This document shows positions 42,219 through 54,074 of a stretch of 64,000 nt of DNA, in pieces. This DNA is from Polyporus tsugae. Taxonomy: Eukaryota > Basidiomycota > Agaricomycetes > Polyporales > Polyporaceae. The DNA is taken from NCBI GenBank assembly GCA_024305745.1, contig JAHRBS010000009.1, positions 2,442,788 through 2,506,787 of the forward strand, given 5' to 3'. Positions within the stretch are counted from its first letter, which is position 1, and every line of letters starts with the position of its first letter. The translations under genes were made by a program, and so were the position numbers. The notes under the pieces are model-generated. The model was given only the letters and a program-made list of their open reading frames with translations, searched no databases and was not told where the DNA came from.

Positions 42219-43172
42219 ATGGACCCTTGGGATCTGCTGCTTGAATCGTACCCAACTCCGTCTCCGTCCCCTCCACCGGTCATCCGCGCTATAAACGCGC
42301 GAGAAGCTAGGGCAACACGGCTTGCGCAGGGCAACAGCACTGTCAGTTCCAGAAATCTGACAACGTCCGAGTTGACGCACACCTCCTCGACAACAATCTC
42401 AATCAGTGCCACCGACAACCGTGCCCCAACCGGTACAATAGCCGGAACCCCATCGAGTTCCGAGACCCACAGTACATCTCAATCCCGCACGAACCGCCAC
42501 CGGAACCAACAGCTCCGGTACCTGGAGCGACTCACACAAGAGCTTGTGCACGTCAGCCGACCCCTGAACCAGTTGTCCGCGCCGGAAGCCCATACCCACG
42601 CACCCGTCCAGAACACCAGCGAGAACCCACCCCACCTGTCGCACACATCCCCATCCCCGTCCAAGTCGCGGGATCCACGGAAGCGTCCCCGGTCGCCGGA
42701 AGTAGCCAATTCAAATACCGAGAACTCCCGGAAGAACCCTCGCCTCCAACAGACTCAGACAACGATCAGGAACCTTCCAGACGTCATAGATCGGACTCAG
42801 ACGGATTCGTCCGTGCCCTCGAGAACCTCGGTCTCCGAGCTTCCCCCACGACCACAGGATCCTTACCCACTTCCCAAAACCCCATCCAACCTCCCGTCCA
42901 AACCACCGGCATCAGCCAACCACCCTGCGCTCATCGAGCAATGGTGCAAACATTTTCATTCGACGCGGCAACGCAAGCGTGGATCTCAGGGGAGATCGCA
43001 AACTTCATTGCGGCAACCCAACCCCAACGCGGAGGCAGGAACCACGCCCCGCCTAGACTCGCCCAGCCCGAGTACTTCGACGGCCTCAGCCCAGACTTCG
43101 AACAGTGGAAGTCTGACGTCCAGGTCTACGTGGCCGGCCTGGACAAAGATCCAGCAATATCTGCCGTCTTAG
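42219..43172 (+). CDS. ORF2 of element 4, overlaps gag frame
   Basis: A 317-codon frame with the same start (MDPWDLLLESYPTP) and end (WTKIQQYLPS) as in element 3. The gag frame (-1 relative to this one) is open from 42311 to 42940, also exactly 210 codons, with sequence such as GFVRALENLGLRA. ORF2 is probably an N-terminal piece of the gag precursor plus shadow sequence. Confidence 0.42.
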   Translation: MDPWDLLLESYPTPSPSPPPVIRAINAREARATRLAQGNSTVSSRNLTTSELTHTSSTTISISATDNRAPTGTIAGTPSSSETHSTSQSRTNRHRNQQLRYLERLTQELVHVSRPLNQLSAPEAHTHAPVQNTSENPPHLSHTSPSPSKSRDPRKRPRSPEVANSNTENSRKNPRLQQTQTTIRNLPDVIDRTQTDSSVPSRTSVSELPPRPQDPYPLPKTPSNLPSKPPASANHPALIEQWCKHFHSTRQRKRGSQGRSQTSLRQPNPNAEAGTTPRLDSPSPSTSTASAQTSNSGSLTSRSTWPAWTKIQQYLPS

Positions 43173-44212
43173 GGTTGATTCGCGGCACAACTGTGAACAG
43201 ATAGAAGCGTAATCTCGTAGAGGACAAGTTTGTGGCAAACGGAAATAGATGGAACTACCCGGACGTAGCCGCGTTCTGGGCCGAGTTGACAGCGAAGTTT
43301 AGACCAATAAACTACATTAACGACGCAATCATCGCACTCAATCAGATTCACATGGGCAATCGCCGGGCCGAAGACTTCTTTGACGAATGGGAAGATCTGA
43401 CAGCCCGTGCTATGGAAAACAAAGACACGGCCAACAATATCTATTGGCTCAAAAACGCGCTACCATCCAGCTACCTAGTTGCGATCAGCACGATGCTGGT
43501 AAAGCCCGCCACCTACGTCCAGTGGAAGTCTACGATCATCGCCATGGACAACGATCGCATCATCTTCAATTGCCAGATCCGTGACTTCACACGTCAACCA
43601 CCCCTGCAACACTTGCCCCCACGCGCCCCACCTCGCTACCCACCACCAAATGCTCCCCCGCGTTATGGATACCCTCCGCAATGATACCCTCTGCAACCAC
43701 CACATGCTCCAGCATTCCCTCCCTCACGGTACCCGCCATACGCCCCAGCGTCACAATACCCACCGCCCCGGCCATACTACCCACAACGTCCCCAGGTACC
43801 CACGATGCCGGGAGACAGATGCACAGGCACAGGGGTCACATATGGAGGAGCCGGACAGCCGATGGACATTGATCGGCTCAGGGCCCGACCATGCCAAAAG
43901 TGCGGCGCAAAACAGACCGAGAACGGCTCATGTGGAGACATGTGGCATATCCCCAACCGAACCGGCGCAGCTGCGGTACAGAAGCGCCGATGGGAAGAAC
44001 ACGACAGTCGCGAGGAATTCCTCGAAGAGGTCAGACGTTTCCATCAAGAAGACCCCGAGGACTTCCTTGCACAGATTGCCGGGGTAACGGTCCCTACCTA
44101 TCACGAGGACCCAGAACCACAGCACGCACCGGAGGAATACACGGATGGATACAACGAGATACAGCAACAGATGGACGAGTACGAGCAGCATTTTCCCTAC
44201 GGTCCCACGTAA
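42941..44212 (+). pseudogene. gag: gag of element 4, two stops
   Basis: Same protein as gag of element 3 from ATG at 42941. TAG at 43202-43204 replaces the tryptophan in NRWKRN (TGG to TAG), and TGA at 43682-43684 breaks the P/Y-rich region. The cysteine cluster CQKCGAKQTENGSCGDMWH near 43890 and the acidic C-terminus are preserved. Non-functional for full-length Gag. Confidence 0.92.
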
Positions 44213-44229
44213 GCGCACATACGTGGTGA

Positions 44230-47200
44230 CCGTCACTGTACAATAGTTTTCAGAATTGGTTTTCTGTCTTGGACTCTGATGTACCCGTTCCGGGTTGTAT
44301 GATACCTATGCCTACTTATCCACCGGACAACTCCACCATTCCCCACCCTACCCAGTTACGTACTATACTTATTAAAAATAACGAGACGACTGATTGTCGG
44401 AGCCAACCTACAGGCAACAATCAGCGCGGCGGGTTAGAACCCGTGCTTAATTTCTCGTCCAAAAATAACAAAAAAGTCGAAAAAACCCCTAGTGCGCCCA
44501 TTAACGCCATCCGAGTAATGTCCTACGGTCCGACGTACTTCAAAGTCACACGCGGCACCGGAAGCAAACAACTAGACATACCGGTCATGATCAAAAACCT
44601 AGAAACTCTTCAGGTTTACGACACCAAGGCTCTCTGCGATACCGGTTGTACCGGTTTGTGTGTCAATAGAAACTTCGTTCAGCGTGCAGGCCTATCACCT
44701 AAGCCATTCCCACATCCCATTGACGTATTCAACGCTGATGGATCTCCCAACATAGGTGGTAGAATCACGCATTACGTTGACGTACAACTACAGATCGGAG
44801 ACCACGCGGAACAAATCCCACTTCTAGTCACTGATCTTGGCAAAATGGACATATATCTTGGGCACGACTGGATTGAGCATCACAATCTGTTGATACATTG
44901 GAAGAACAAAACCATTGAGTTCGACCGATGCCCGAGCACTTGCCATCACATCGTCAGCGCTGGTGATCGAATCTTCTCCCTACATACCCAATCGTGGCTT
45001 GACGCCCGATCAGTCCACATACGTGCGAAAACGTCGGTAGCAATGGAAATCGCAATCAAACAGAATGAGGCCAAAGCAGAACAAATGTTCGAGGAAATGA
45101 TCCCAGAGTACTATCGAGATTTCCGCGACGTCTTCGACAAAGCGACATTCTCCACTCTTCCCGAACGACGGCCTTATGATCACGCGATTGAATTGACCAT
45201 GAATGCTAAACCGTATTGTGGAAAGATATACCCCATGACCCTAGACGAACAACAAGCGCTAGACGTGTTCTTAGAGGAAAATCTATCCACAGGTCGAATT
45301 CGTCCATCGAAATCCTCGTGGGGGGCTCCGTTCTTCTTTGTCAAGAAAAAAGACGGCAAACTGCGTCCCGTTCAGGACTACAGACAGTTAAACGCCTTGA
45401 CCAAGAAAAATGTGTACCCTCTTCCTCTAATGCTAGAGATCCTAGATCGGCTGAAAGGCGCCCAGTACTACACCAAGTTAGACATACGTTGGGGATACAA
45501 CAATATTCGTATAGTCGAAGGCGATGAGGAAAAAGCAGCGTTTATCACAAATTGCGGCTTATACGAACCTCTCGTCATGTTCTTCGGCTTAACGAATTCC
45601 CCGGCGACTTTCCAAATGATGATGAACTCGATCTTCCAAGATCTGATTCTTCGTGGAAAAGTCATTGTGTACTTGGACGACATCATCATCTGCACAGCCG
45701 ATCTAGAAGAACACCGACGCATAGTACGACAAGTCCTACAGATCCTTCGAGACAATCACCTTACGTGTAAACCCCAGAAGTGCGAGTTCGAAACTCAGGA
45801 AACCGAGTACCTAGGTCATATCATCATCCCCGGCGAGATCCGCATGGACCCGGGCAAGGTCAAAGGTGTCACTGATTGGCCGGTACCCACGTGCAAACGT
45901 GATGTACAGAGTTTCCTCGGATTCGCAAACTTCTATAGACGGTTTATCAAGGACTTCTCAAAGATCGCTGGACCAATGAATCGTCTCACGGGTCTTAACG
46001 TATGGACATGGACTCCAGAGCATCAACTCGCTTTTGAAGAGATCAAGGGCGCAATCACACATGCCCCCGTGTTAGCCATACCCAACGACACGGATCCCTT
46101 AAAAGTCGAATGCGATGCCTCGAACTTTGCGATCGGAGCTGAGCTCTCGCAGTGCCAGAACGGACTATGGAAACCTATTGCCTTCCTATCACATTCCTTA
46201 ACACCCGCACAAAAAGGATACGAGATCTGGGATCGGGAAATGTTGTCGGTTATCGCCGCGTTACAAGAATGGCATCACTTCCTCCAAAACGCGCGAGATT
46301 TCGAGGTCCATAATGACCACAAAAACCTCGAATACTTCCGAAAACCACAACGGCTAAACGCACGACAAGCGCGTTGGGCGACAACTCTCGCGAACTACCA
46401 TTTCAAGTTACACCATAAACCAGGTCGTACCATGGGCAAAGTAGACGCTCTGTCTAGACGCGTGGACCATGAAACCGGTCCCGTGATCGAAAACTTCACG
46501 TTGCTCAAGGAACACTGGTTTGCGGCTTCTCATACGATAGACGGAGCGGACAATCTGAAGAAAATGTGTTTGGAACACGTTAATCTTTATGACCGTCTTG
46601 TCGTCGAGAAACTAGGAAAAGACAATGATTGGGAATTAGCCGAGGACGGCTTAATCTACAGGAGGGGGAGAATGGTCGTTCCAAACCACTCGGAACTTCG
46701 CGGACGCGTCATCGCTTCACACCACGATTCAATCGCAGCTGGACACCCGGGCGCAGCCAAAACACAAGATCTGATCATGAGATCTTATTGGTGGCCGTCC
46801 ATTTGGAAAGACGTTGCCAAGTACGTCACCGGATGCATCACGTGTCAGCGCGTCAAGATTGATCGACAACCACGTGCCGCACCACTCCATCCCAACCCTA
46901 TTCCCGATCAGAACTGGCAGTTCGTCACCATGGACTATATGACCGGACTACCTGAATGCAACGGACATGATGCCATACTAGTCTTTGTCGATATGAAGTC
47001 CAAAGACTACATCGCTATTCCCTGTTCGAAAATGCTAGACTCGGAAGGACAAGCGAGACTCTTCATCAAACACGTAGTCGTACCCCACAGCCTGCCCAAG
47101 CGCATATGGTCGGACCGAGGCCCTACCCTCGTGTCCTCCTTCACCAAAGAAGTCTACCGACAGATGGAGATCGAAGGCAATCCTAGTACAGCCTATCATC

Positions 47201-48168
47201 CCCAGACCGACGGCCAGACCGAGCGCATGAATCAAGAGATCCAGACCTATCTACGGATCTTCATCAATCACAAACAGGACGACTGGGTCGAATGGCTACC
47301 GCTAGCAGAGTTTGCTTACTGATGTTGTGTACACGCGTCCACGGGAATGTCCCCTTTCTTCATGACTCACGGTCACGAACCCAACACCGGAGTCGAGACT
47401 TTGAAAGACGGCATCAATGAATCCGCCAAGCAATTCGCCAAGCGAATGCAACGCATCGGGAAGCAAGCAGCGCAGGCGCTGGAGATAGCGTGAGAAGCGA
47501 TGAAGCGACATTACGACAAGCACCGACAACCGTCACGAGATTACAAGATAGGCAATTACGTATACATCGACGCACAGAACTTCCCCACCGACCGACCAAA
47601 CAAGAAACTCGAAGACAAGCGCTATGGCCCTTTCCGAGTTGAAGAAAAAGTCGGTGCTAGTGCATATCGCCTAAAACTCCCACCCAAGTGGAAGTTACGT
47701 CACCCCGTATTCAACAAAGTACTCTTAACCCCTGCACACGATCCCGAATTCCCGAATCAAGGGAAAACCAGTCGAGAAGTACCCACTCTTCTGGAACCCG
47801 ACCGAGAAGCTGAATCGATCTTAGATTCAAAGATCGTAGAAGGATCGGGTCGATCTCGCAAAGTTCACTACCTCGTTCAATGGTGTGGACTCACACGAGC
47901 TGACCGCGAATGGGTACCTTCGGATACAGACGAACTCCAGACGGACGAGGCCAAGAAACTCATCACCGCTTTCTATGCAGCGAACAAATTCGCGCCGCGC
48001 ATCCACGTTCGCTACCTACTCACCGCTACGGACAAGCATGGACAAATAATCACATACGACACAGATTCTTATGACTTTTGGACACGTAGATATAATGACT
48101 GGAAAAGACGAAATCCTAATGAAAGTAATACACAACAGGACTATGTACGACACTTTGCTTATGACTAG
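44230..48168 (+). pseudogene. pol: pol of element 4, stops at CGA-derived TGA codons
   Basis: The frame reads protease (CDTGCTG, about 44637), RT with an intact YLDD box (about 45670), RNase H, integrase and chromodomain like element 3. TGA at 47320-47322 and at 47491-47493 lie exactly where element 3 has CGA; a third TGA (44227-44229) blocks the -1 frame between gag and pol, again CGA in element 3. RT, RNase H and most of the integrase remain open as one 1017-codon frame (44269-47322), while the C-terminal chromodomain part is open from 47500. The element would need help in trans to move. Confidence 0.94.
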
Positions 48169-48243
48169 TTAACCCATGGTATTAACGACTACCCCACTAA
48201 CGCTTCGCGGCTTCCTGGGACATGAAGCTAAAGAGGGGGGTAA

Positions 48244-48438
48244 TGTTACGATACGACTTTCACGATTAGTAATACCACCTGTAACGACATGTACGACCTG
48301 CCCTGAAGCACCTGGTCCGTGCACAGGCTCCAAAGCAATATATAAACCCCTCGATAGCTGCGGTAATTCCCCAGCTTCGAGTTGGTCTTTAGTTCCCCAG
48401 TCCTTCGCTTATTGCTAGCGTGAGGTCTGACCTTATCA
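48244..48438 (+). repeat. 3' LTR of element 4 (195 bp)
   Basis: It differs from the 5' LTR only at one G/A (CACGATT versus CACAATT). It is preceded by the purine tract AAAGAGGGGGG (48230-48240). Confidence 0.95.
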
Positions 48439-48443
48439 AAATG

Positions 48444-48520
48444 TTGGAATATATGGCTCGACGGAGGAAGGACTGAAGGGCAAGCTGTTCCTAGGGACAC
48501 GAAGCTTTTACTTGCTTGTA
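48444..48520 (+). pseudogene. SUN-domain gene copy, 3' part after element 4
   Basis: Directly after the target duplication the sequence reads VGIYGSTEEGLKGKLF, matching FAVPRSQGEKLKGRQF of the SUN gene at 54 kb. It continues the fragment that ends VIPFQT at 41276. Similarity fades after about 48500. Confidence 0.7.
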
Positions 48521-50780
48521 CACTTGCTCATAGACGTCTCCCAGAGATCCTTGGTGGGTGACGGCATGCCTATGAAATGTAAAAGGTTCGATCATCAGTT
48601 CGTGGGTTTCGGTAGAACAAATAAATAATCCATGCCTTGCAGCACCTGACCCTCCTAGGGCTACAGATGCGGTCGGAAGCTGGCAAGTCGGGTACCGCGT
48701 CTGTGATCGACGCATACACAGTGATGACCAAGTAAGGATAGCTGATGATCGCGGGGCCCGCAACGATAGGGGACGAAGAAGGGTACAGGAAGGGGCAGCG
48801 GAGGCTGACGATGTACAGGATTAGGGAGGAACACAGCAGCGGAGAGTGGGAAGCGTCGGCATCTGTGTTTGCGTCAGCTAACTACTAGGCTATGGGTGCC
48901 GTAGGTCAGGTCAGTAGATAACATACCCTCTTCAAGTTGGGATGCTGGCACACTAGCACGGCATTGAACAGCTAGTGGTGGCATGGATTGTCAGCAACTC
49001 GAAAATAAAAAGGACAGAAGGTTCGCCTTATATCATGTTTGTCAAGCGCTAAATCTTGTCCAGGACGTCACGGTACCGTGACGCGGCTAAGTTCCTCTTG
49101 GTCGCAGAAAGTAAAGACCACGGGGCTTGTCGTTCTACTCTCCTTTCTGTCCCCTGCATTCGACCACTTCTCTCTTCTTCTCCGCCGTGCAGTGAGTATT
49201 ATGTAGTGAGTATTATGTCTTTTTACCCTCTTCGTAGCGACTAACGATCTCCGCAGCAGTCATATGTACGTGACCTCCTCCGCCCCTTTTAAATTTGCTG
49301 TGCCAGTACAGCGCCGGGGTTTGTCTCACTACTAGTTAGCTGAGATCTTCAAAGCGCGCTCCATCGGCCATAGTTTTGCGGATGCTTCTAGCCCAAAGAG
49401 CCAGTATTGGCGCCACAGGTGGCGAAAGGCAACAGTGCGACTTAAGGAGTGTGCGAGGTCTCTGCCACGCAAGCGTGCTTTCCCGCCTGGCTGCGGCCGC
49501 CTATTGCGCGCCACCACTCGCTGAAACTCGCTCTCCGACTGGCACTGGTGCAGCTCCAGCACGCGACACCCTCTGGAGTGAGGAAAGGCAGGACTCCTCG
49601 TCCTGCAACTCTTCCTCCTCTCACGCCGAGGTGAGCACGTCCGGCGCGTGCCCTTTTATTCGTGACATCTATTCAGACTTCGATGGTGCCCGGAAGCCCG
49701 ACCATCCGCGGCTGCCGCGAAGTCCGCGCCGACCCCATCCGTCGCAAGCTCCTCTTCGCATATACCCAAGCAGCCCGTTCCGGCGACCACGACGACTTCC
49801 TTTTCTTCACCTTCCTTACTCTCGCCCTCTTCGCCCGTCATCGCACACCCCGAACAATCTGGGATTAGCGCAAACTATGCTCCGCTGATCCATCCTCTTC
49901 GACGACGTCAATCCGGTTGTCTCGCCTAGGCAGACGATTGGTATGACCTCTGATGGTCATATAAACCTTACGGCACCAGACTTTACTAGTTTCCCCGTCG
50001 CCTTTGTTTTTTGCGACAGACGGTGCGGTCTGCAGACCTTCGTCATGATACAGAGTCACGACACCGCAATACCAGGCCTGTGGGTGGCACCGCCGCTCAC
50101 TGCAAGAGCTCTGCAAGCGCAATGTCAACTGACGCATTTTTCTGCGCCGCAGATCACCAAGGCACCAACTTCAGCGGTACATCTCACTATTTTTCGTACG
50201 TCTAGCGGCACTGACCGAGAGCGACTGCTGTTGCTCTTGTAGGTCCAGTGAAACATTCTTGGGAATATCCTCGAGGACAAGATCGCGGCCACAACGAGGT
50301 TCTGGCCAGCTTGCAAGCTTGGCAACGACCAGGTCCGTCGATGTCTTACTTTCCCTTCTGATTGATCCACTCAATTCACAACATTTCTCCGCAGTTGTAA
50401 ACGTGAACTCAGGGCCACTTGGGCTTGCATATATACGCTGGAGTTCAGTTAACTAACTATCTCAGGCTGTCGATTCGTGGTGTGATGATATCCTTCCGAC
50501 TATGCCCGAGGCTGTTGCAACTGCGCAGATCCGAGTGCGTTCAAGTCCACCATGGGCTTCCCCGCTACCATTGGACCTGTGAGACATCTGGATCGCGAGC
50601 GGTACTCCTCTCGATACAGCTCTTCCCTGTTCTAAACATCCAGATCACCTTGCTCGACGAGATCCGCGGTGCATTCGCGGTAGCGCTCCGCTATACTCCT
50701 TGACATTGCCGTACTCCTGCACTCCCTCTCACCAACGTGCCCATCTGCGGATCCCACCATACCAATAATTCCCGCATCCT
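48521..50780. other. Intergenic with relic fragments, no supported gene
   Basis: Contains a 29-bp stretch (49105-49133) identical to part of the calcium ATPase relic, and coding-like pieces of unknown nature (for example LGAVKLFGTFGLYLDTT near 50790-50840 on the plus strand). No gene model. Confidence 0.4.
49105..49133 (+). repeat. 29-bp identity with ATPase relic (34944-34972)
   Basis: The stretch CAGAAAGTAAAGACCACGGG and the following 9 bases are identical at both places; flanks differ. It probably marks a small second fragment of the calcium ATPase gene. Confidence 0.75.
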
Positions 50781-51198
50781 TCAATAACTTGGGGGCTGTG
50801 AAGCTGTTTGGGACCTTTGGGTTGTACCTGGACACAACAATTCCTTTGATGTCTGAGTTGTGACTTCCCGTTTCCGTTCGTTAGGCTCAAGTGCTGGTGT
50901 TGCCACAATGTCAGTCACTCGAAGTTCGAATATTTGACGTTGACAGACCTTTGGTGGAACCCTTTTGATACGGACCGCGTTTGCCACGCATTTTCCGTGG
51001 TGCATCAGCGCATTCCCATTGAACTCCGTAGTTGACGCAACGAAGGCAAGGACGGCCGTCATCGCATTTCTTGGCGGATTTCTGGCACTTGGTGCATGCT
51101 CGCTTCACTTGGCGACGAGTACCAGTTCTGGTTCTGGATGTAGATGAGGTGGGAGAATACATTGAGATCTGGTTTGGGGGGGATGCGGAAGTGTCCAT
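50781..51198 (-). CDS. Small Zn(II)2Cys6 DNA-binding protein
   Basis: A two-exon gene on the minus strand. Exon 1 runs from ATG at 51198 to 50949; a 55-bp GT-AG intron spans 50948-50894; exon 2 runs 50893-50781 and ends in TGA. The product is 120 residues. A Zn2Cys6 binuclear cluster is complete: CTKCQKSAKKCDDGRPC then LRCVNYGVQWEC (C-X2-C-X6-C-X5-C-X2-C-X8-C, about residues 28-56), followed by a basic linker (RKMRGKRGPYQKG). Fungal proteins of this class are transcription factors binding CGG-type sites. Here the usual middle homology region is missing, so it is either a compact regulator, a competitor of full-length factors or a truncated copy. Ser/Thr-rich N-terminus. The spliced frame is uninterrupted. 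Confidence 0.75.
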
Positions 51199-53740
51199 GT
51201 TGGAGAGAATTGTTATACTCGCACTATGCGATTTAATGATCCGGAGGAGTCGAAAACTGAAGGAAGAGAGGGCTGCCATTAATACTAGCGGGAGATAAGC
51301 GCACAAGGGCAAGAGGCGAAGATTACAATCATTACGTTTTCGAGGGTTCGAAACCGAGTTGATTTAATGGTGTGAGTCACACAGTCACACAGTCCAACCA
51401 CAAGCAAGGTCTCCATCCGTCCCAACACAACTGATTTTCCTCCCCAGTGGGCAGAGCAGCCCAGTGTGCTTCAACTTGAAGTTCCTTTATCCAAACCACT
51501 CCCAACATGATGATTTTACCTCGATGTGACCACGACGAGGTCGTGCTGCTGCCGACGCACCCGATTCTTCCGGGTGATGGACACAGGGATACCCGGGCAA
51601 TGCAAGAAGGTCGCAGGTAACTGAGGCGGAGCGCCTCCTCAAGAAGATAGCGGGCTACAAGGAACGCACCGATCCCACCATTCATGGCGAGGTTCCGAGT
51701 CCTATTTCGCGGCGTCACTAGTCACTCCTCGTATGTATACGTATGAAAGGGTTGACTCCGCTCCACGGGACCCCCCCTTTCTCAGATCGGCTTCCCCGAC
51801 CAGTCGAAGAGGATTCAGCGTCCGTACGCAGGCGGGCACGACAATGTTCCGGCAGTGGGTGCGTGAATACCTGTTGCGCTCACCCATGCTGGATGCCTCC
51901 AACCCGATGGTGCGGCAGCTGCCAGAAAATTTCTACAGAGGCGCCACTGCGAACGACGTAGCGTCTGTAGACTATGTAGGCATGGCATGGAGCTCTGTAG
52001 CCCGATGTAGTGACATGTACTAGTCGTAAAATCAGTTCAAAATAAACCTGTCGGTGGACTCCCAAGGCAGTCGAAAGATTTGAGCCGATCATCAGTGGCC
52101 TTGGAAGAATATGCACTCACAGTTTTCTGAGTAACCGCGCTCGGCGCTCGCGAGCACATAAGCCTGCCCTGAAGTCGGCGCTTAGTGTTGGTCTTGCGCT
52201 TCGCTGACTCTCTCTTTGCATCGACACTTTCCAATCCGCCCCGCTCCGACCTCCCTAGGCCATCATTTCCAGCTCACTATGCTTATCATCTCTGACGCAA
52301 CTCTTGGGTACATCTATGCACTATTCAACGCTCGGATAGGAAGGTATTCACCAACAGTGTTCGTCGCTTGTCTCTATTCCACGCTCGGGAATGCATACAC
52401 CAGGATTGAGCACACCAGCATGCTCTTGGAGGGTAGGGACTTCGAGGACAAGCTGCCCGTGAACAACCAGGAGGAGGTATACAGAGGTGCGTACTCACTA
52501 GACCAGGGCGAGCCTGTGAGTTTTACGTTCCCTACCTTCCTGCGTCACCATGGAGTATGCTGCACAACTTGCAACATGTCCTCGCACTCGTCTCCAGGCA
52601 CAATCCATCCCTTGTAAGTCTGTCGCCACAGCCGCTGCTCATGCATATCGCTGACTGTGCGATACCTCGACCTCGGCATCCGCTGGCTGCGCTGCGCTGA
52701 GCGGACACAGCTCAACTCAGTAGAGGACATGGTCAGTGTCCTTGTTTCAAAGCACTATTTGAAGATCCTGACTTTACCCGACTCCAGCAGCCCATGCCCG
52801 GCATACTCTGGACCTCCTGGAGTGGTGGCCATGCCCATTTGGGGGCCAAACCTTTTGATCATTTCCTGTGGAAGGTGGTGCTGACGGTACAGGTGCGAGT
52901 GAATACAGGTGAGTACTAGACTGAGCTTACGGTCATCAAGGGCGGGTGGACGGGTCCGAGTCCGAGTCGGGGGTCTTTATCCTGAGGAAGAAATGGGTGC
53001 GTCGTTCGTTTGCGCTCTCCTGACTGGTCTGACCGCCCTCCTTATTTTTCTGTCAGACTGTCTTCGATCCTCGGCCGCATTGGTAACGTAGCGATACCTA
53101 GCTCGGTGGGGTAAGTAGTCCGACGGTTTCACGTAACGTAGGTGTGTTGGCCATGTGCCGGGCGAATACTGGTCAAGAGCAGTCTGGTGTTACGTACGGT
53201 GTCACGTACAATATCATGTAGTATGTCCTTATTAAATCACATTAGTTTTCGTTCTATTCCAGACGTCCGATACGACCTACCGGGCGAATACAGCAGAATC
53301 ACAGATGTTTACAGAATTCTACACAGGTTCTACAGGGTACTACATAGACGTTGCACAGCCGTACAGCGCTCTACAGAAACGGGACTTGTCTACGCGGTCT
53401 CCACGCCTCCAGAGTCTACAGAGGGCTATGTAGACAAGTCTTTTTTTTTCCTTCAGTGAAGGACCGGTTATGCCGTGCCTTCAGAGAATGACGGAGACGT
53501 CAATGGGTCTTTAAGCACGATGGATGGGAGGAGTTGGGGCGAAGCGGAACTGCGTTCGAGTGTTGAACAGTAACATCTAGCAGAAATGCCTTCGTCGACG
53601 ACCGGCCGCATAAGCGTGCGCGGATGCGCAGCCAAAACGTGGCGGACAGGGACGTCGTAGAGCTCTGGTGGGACGCAATGTGCTCCAATGAGATGCTCGC
53701 CAACGGAGTCCCCTCTCACCTACTCCGTTTCCTAAGATGT
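51199..53740. other. Poorly defined region, possible exons, no gene model
   Basis: A plus-strand frame at 52216-52617 reads ISDATLGYIYALFNARIGR and FVACLYSTLGNAYTRIEH, then LLEGRDFEDKLPVNNQEEVY, which looks like real protein but of unknown family. A minus-strand frame (51718-51377) reads GAFLVARYLLEEALRLSYL. At 53311-53440 short CTACA/TGTAG repeats cluster. None is assignable. Confidence 0.35.
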
Positions 53741-54074
53741 ACATCCCTGCGCCTGCACCTTTGACAAATACGATCACAAATCCCCCACGGAATTCCATAC
53801 ACCGGAAGAAGAAAAAGAAGGAAATGCCGCCCACCGACACGCTATTATATGACATAAATACTCACATCGCACCCTGCGGAGAGTGCACACGACGCACACA
53901 CTCAACCAGAGCCTGGAGAAGAGCAGCGATGCCGTACTAGCTCCCGTGTACGATATTCACGAGGATCTAGCCACCCCCAGGGATCCGTGGGATGCCTGTG
54001 ACCCTGTTCCCAACAATTTGTGGGGGATGTGGAAGATATACAGCTTCGTGTACATGCTACTATCAACATATAAT

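Larger units (their letters stand above)
41277..48438 (+). mobile_element. Ty3/gypsy chromovirus, element 4 (sister of element 3)
   Basis: This 7162-bp element has 195-bp LTRs that differ at a single base. The target duplication is AAACG (41272-41276) versus AAATG (48439-48443), one C to T difference at a CpG. Organisation equals element 3, but gag and pol carry several stops, three of which replace CGA codons still present in element 3. It is inserted inside a SUN-domain pseudogene. Confidence 0.96.

Noticed and set aside
42230..42310. Short intron joining the ORF2 start to the upstream gag frame
   Set aside because: The best donor/acceptor pairs (for example GTACCC to CTAG, 63 nt) keep the ORF2 frame and do not reach the gag frame; a -1 shift remains the simpler idea.
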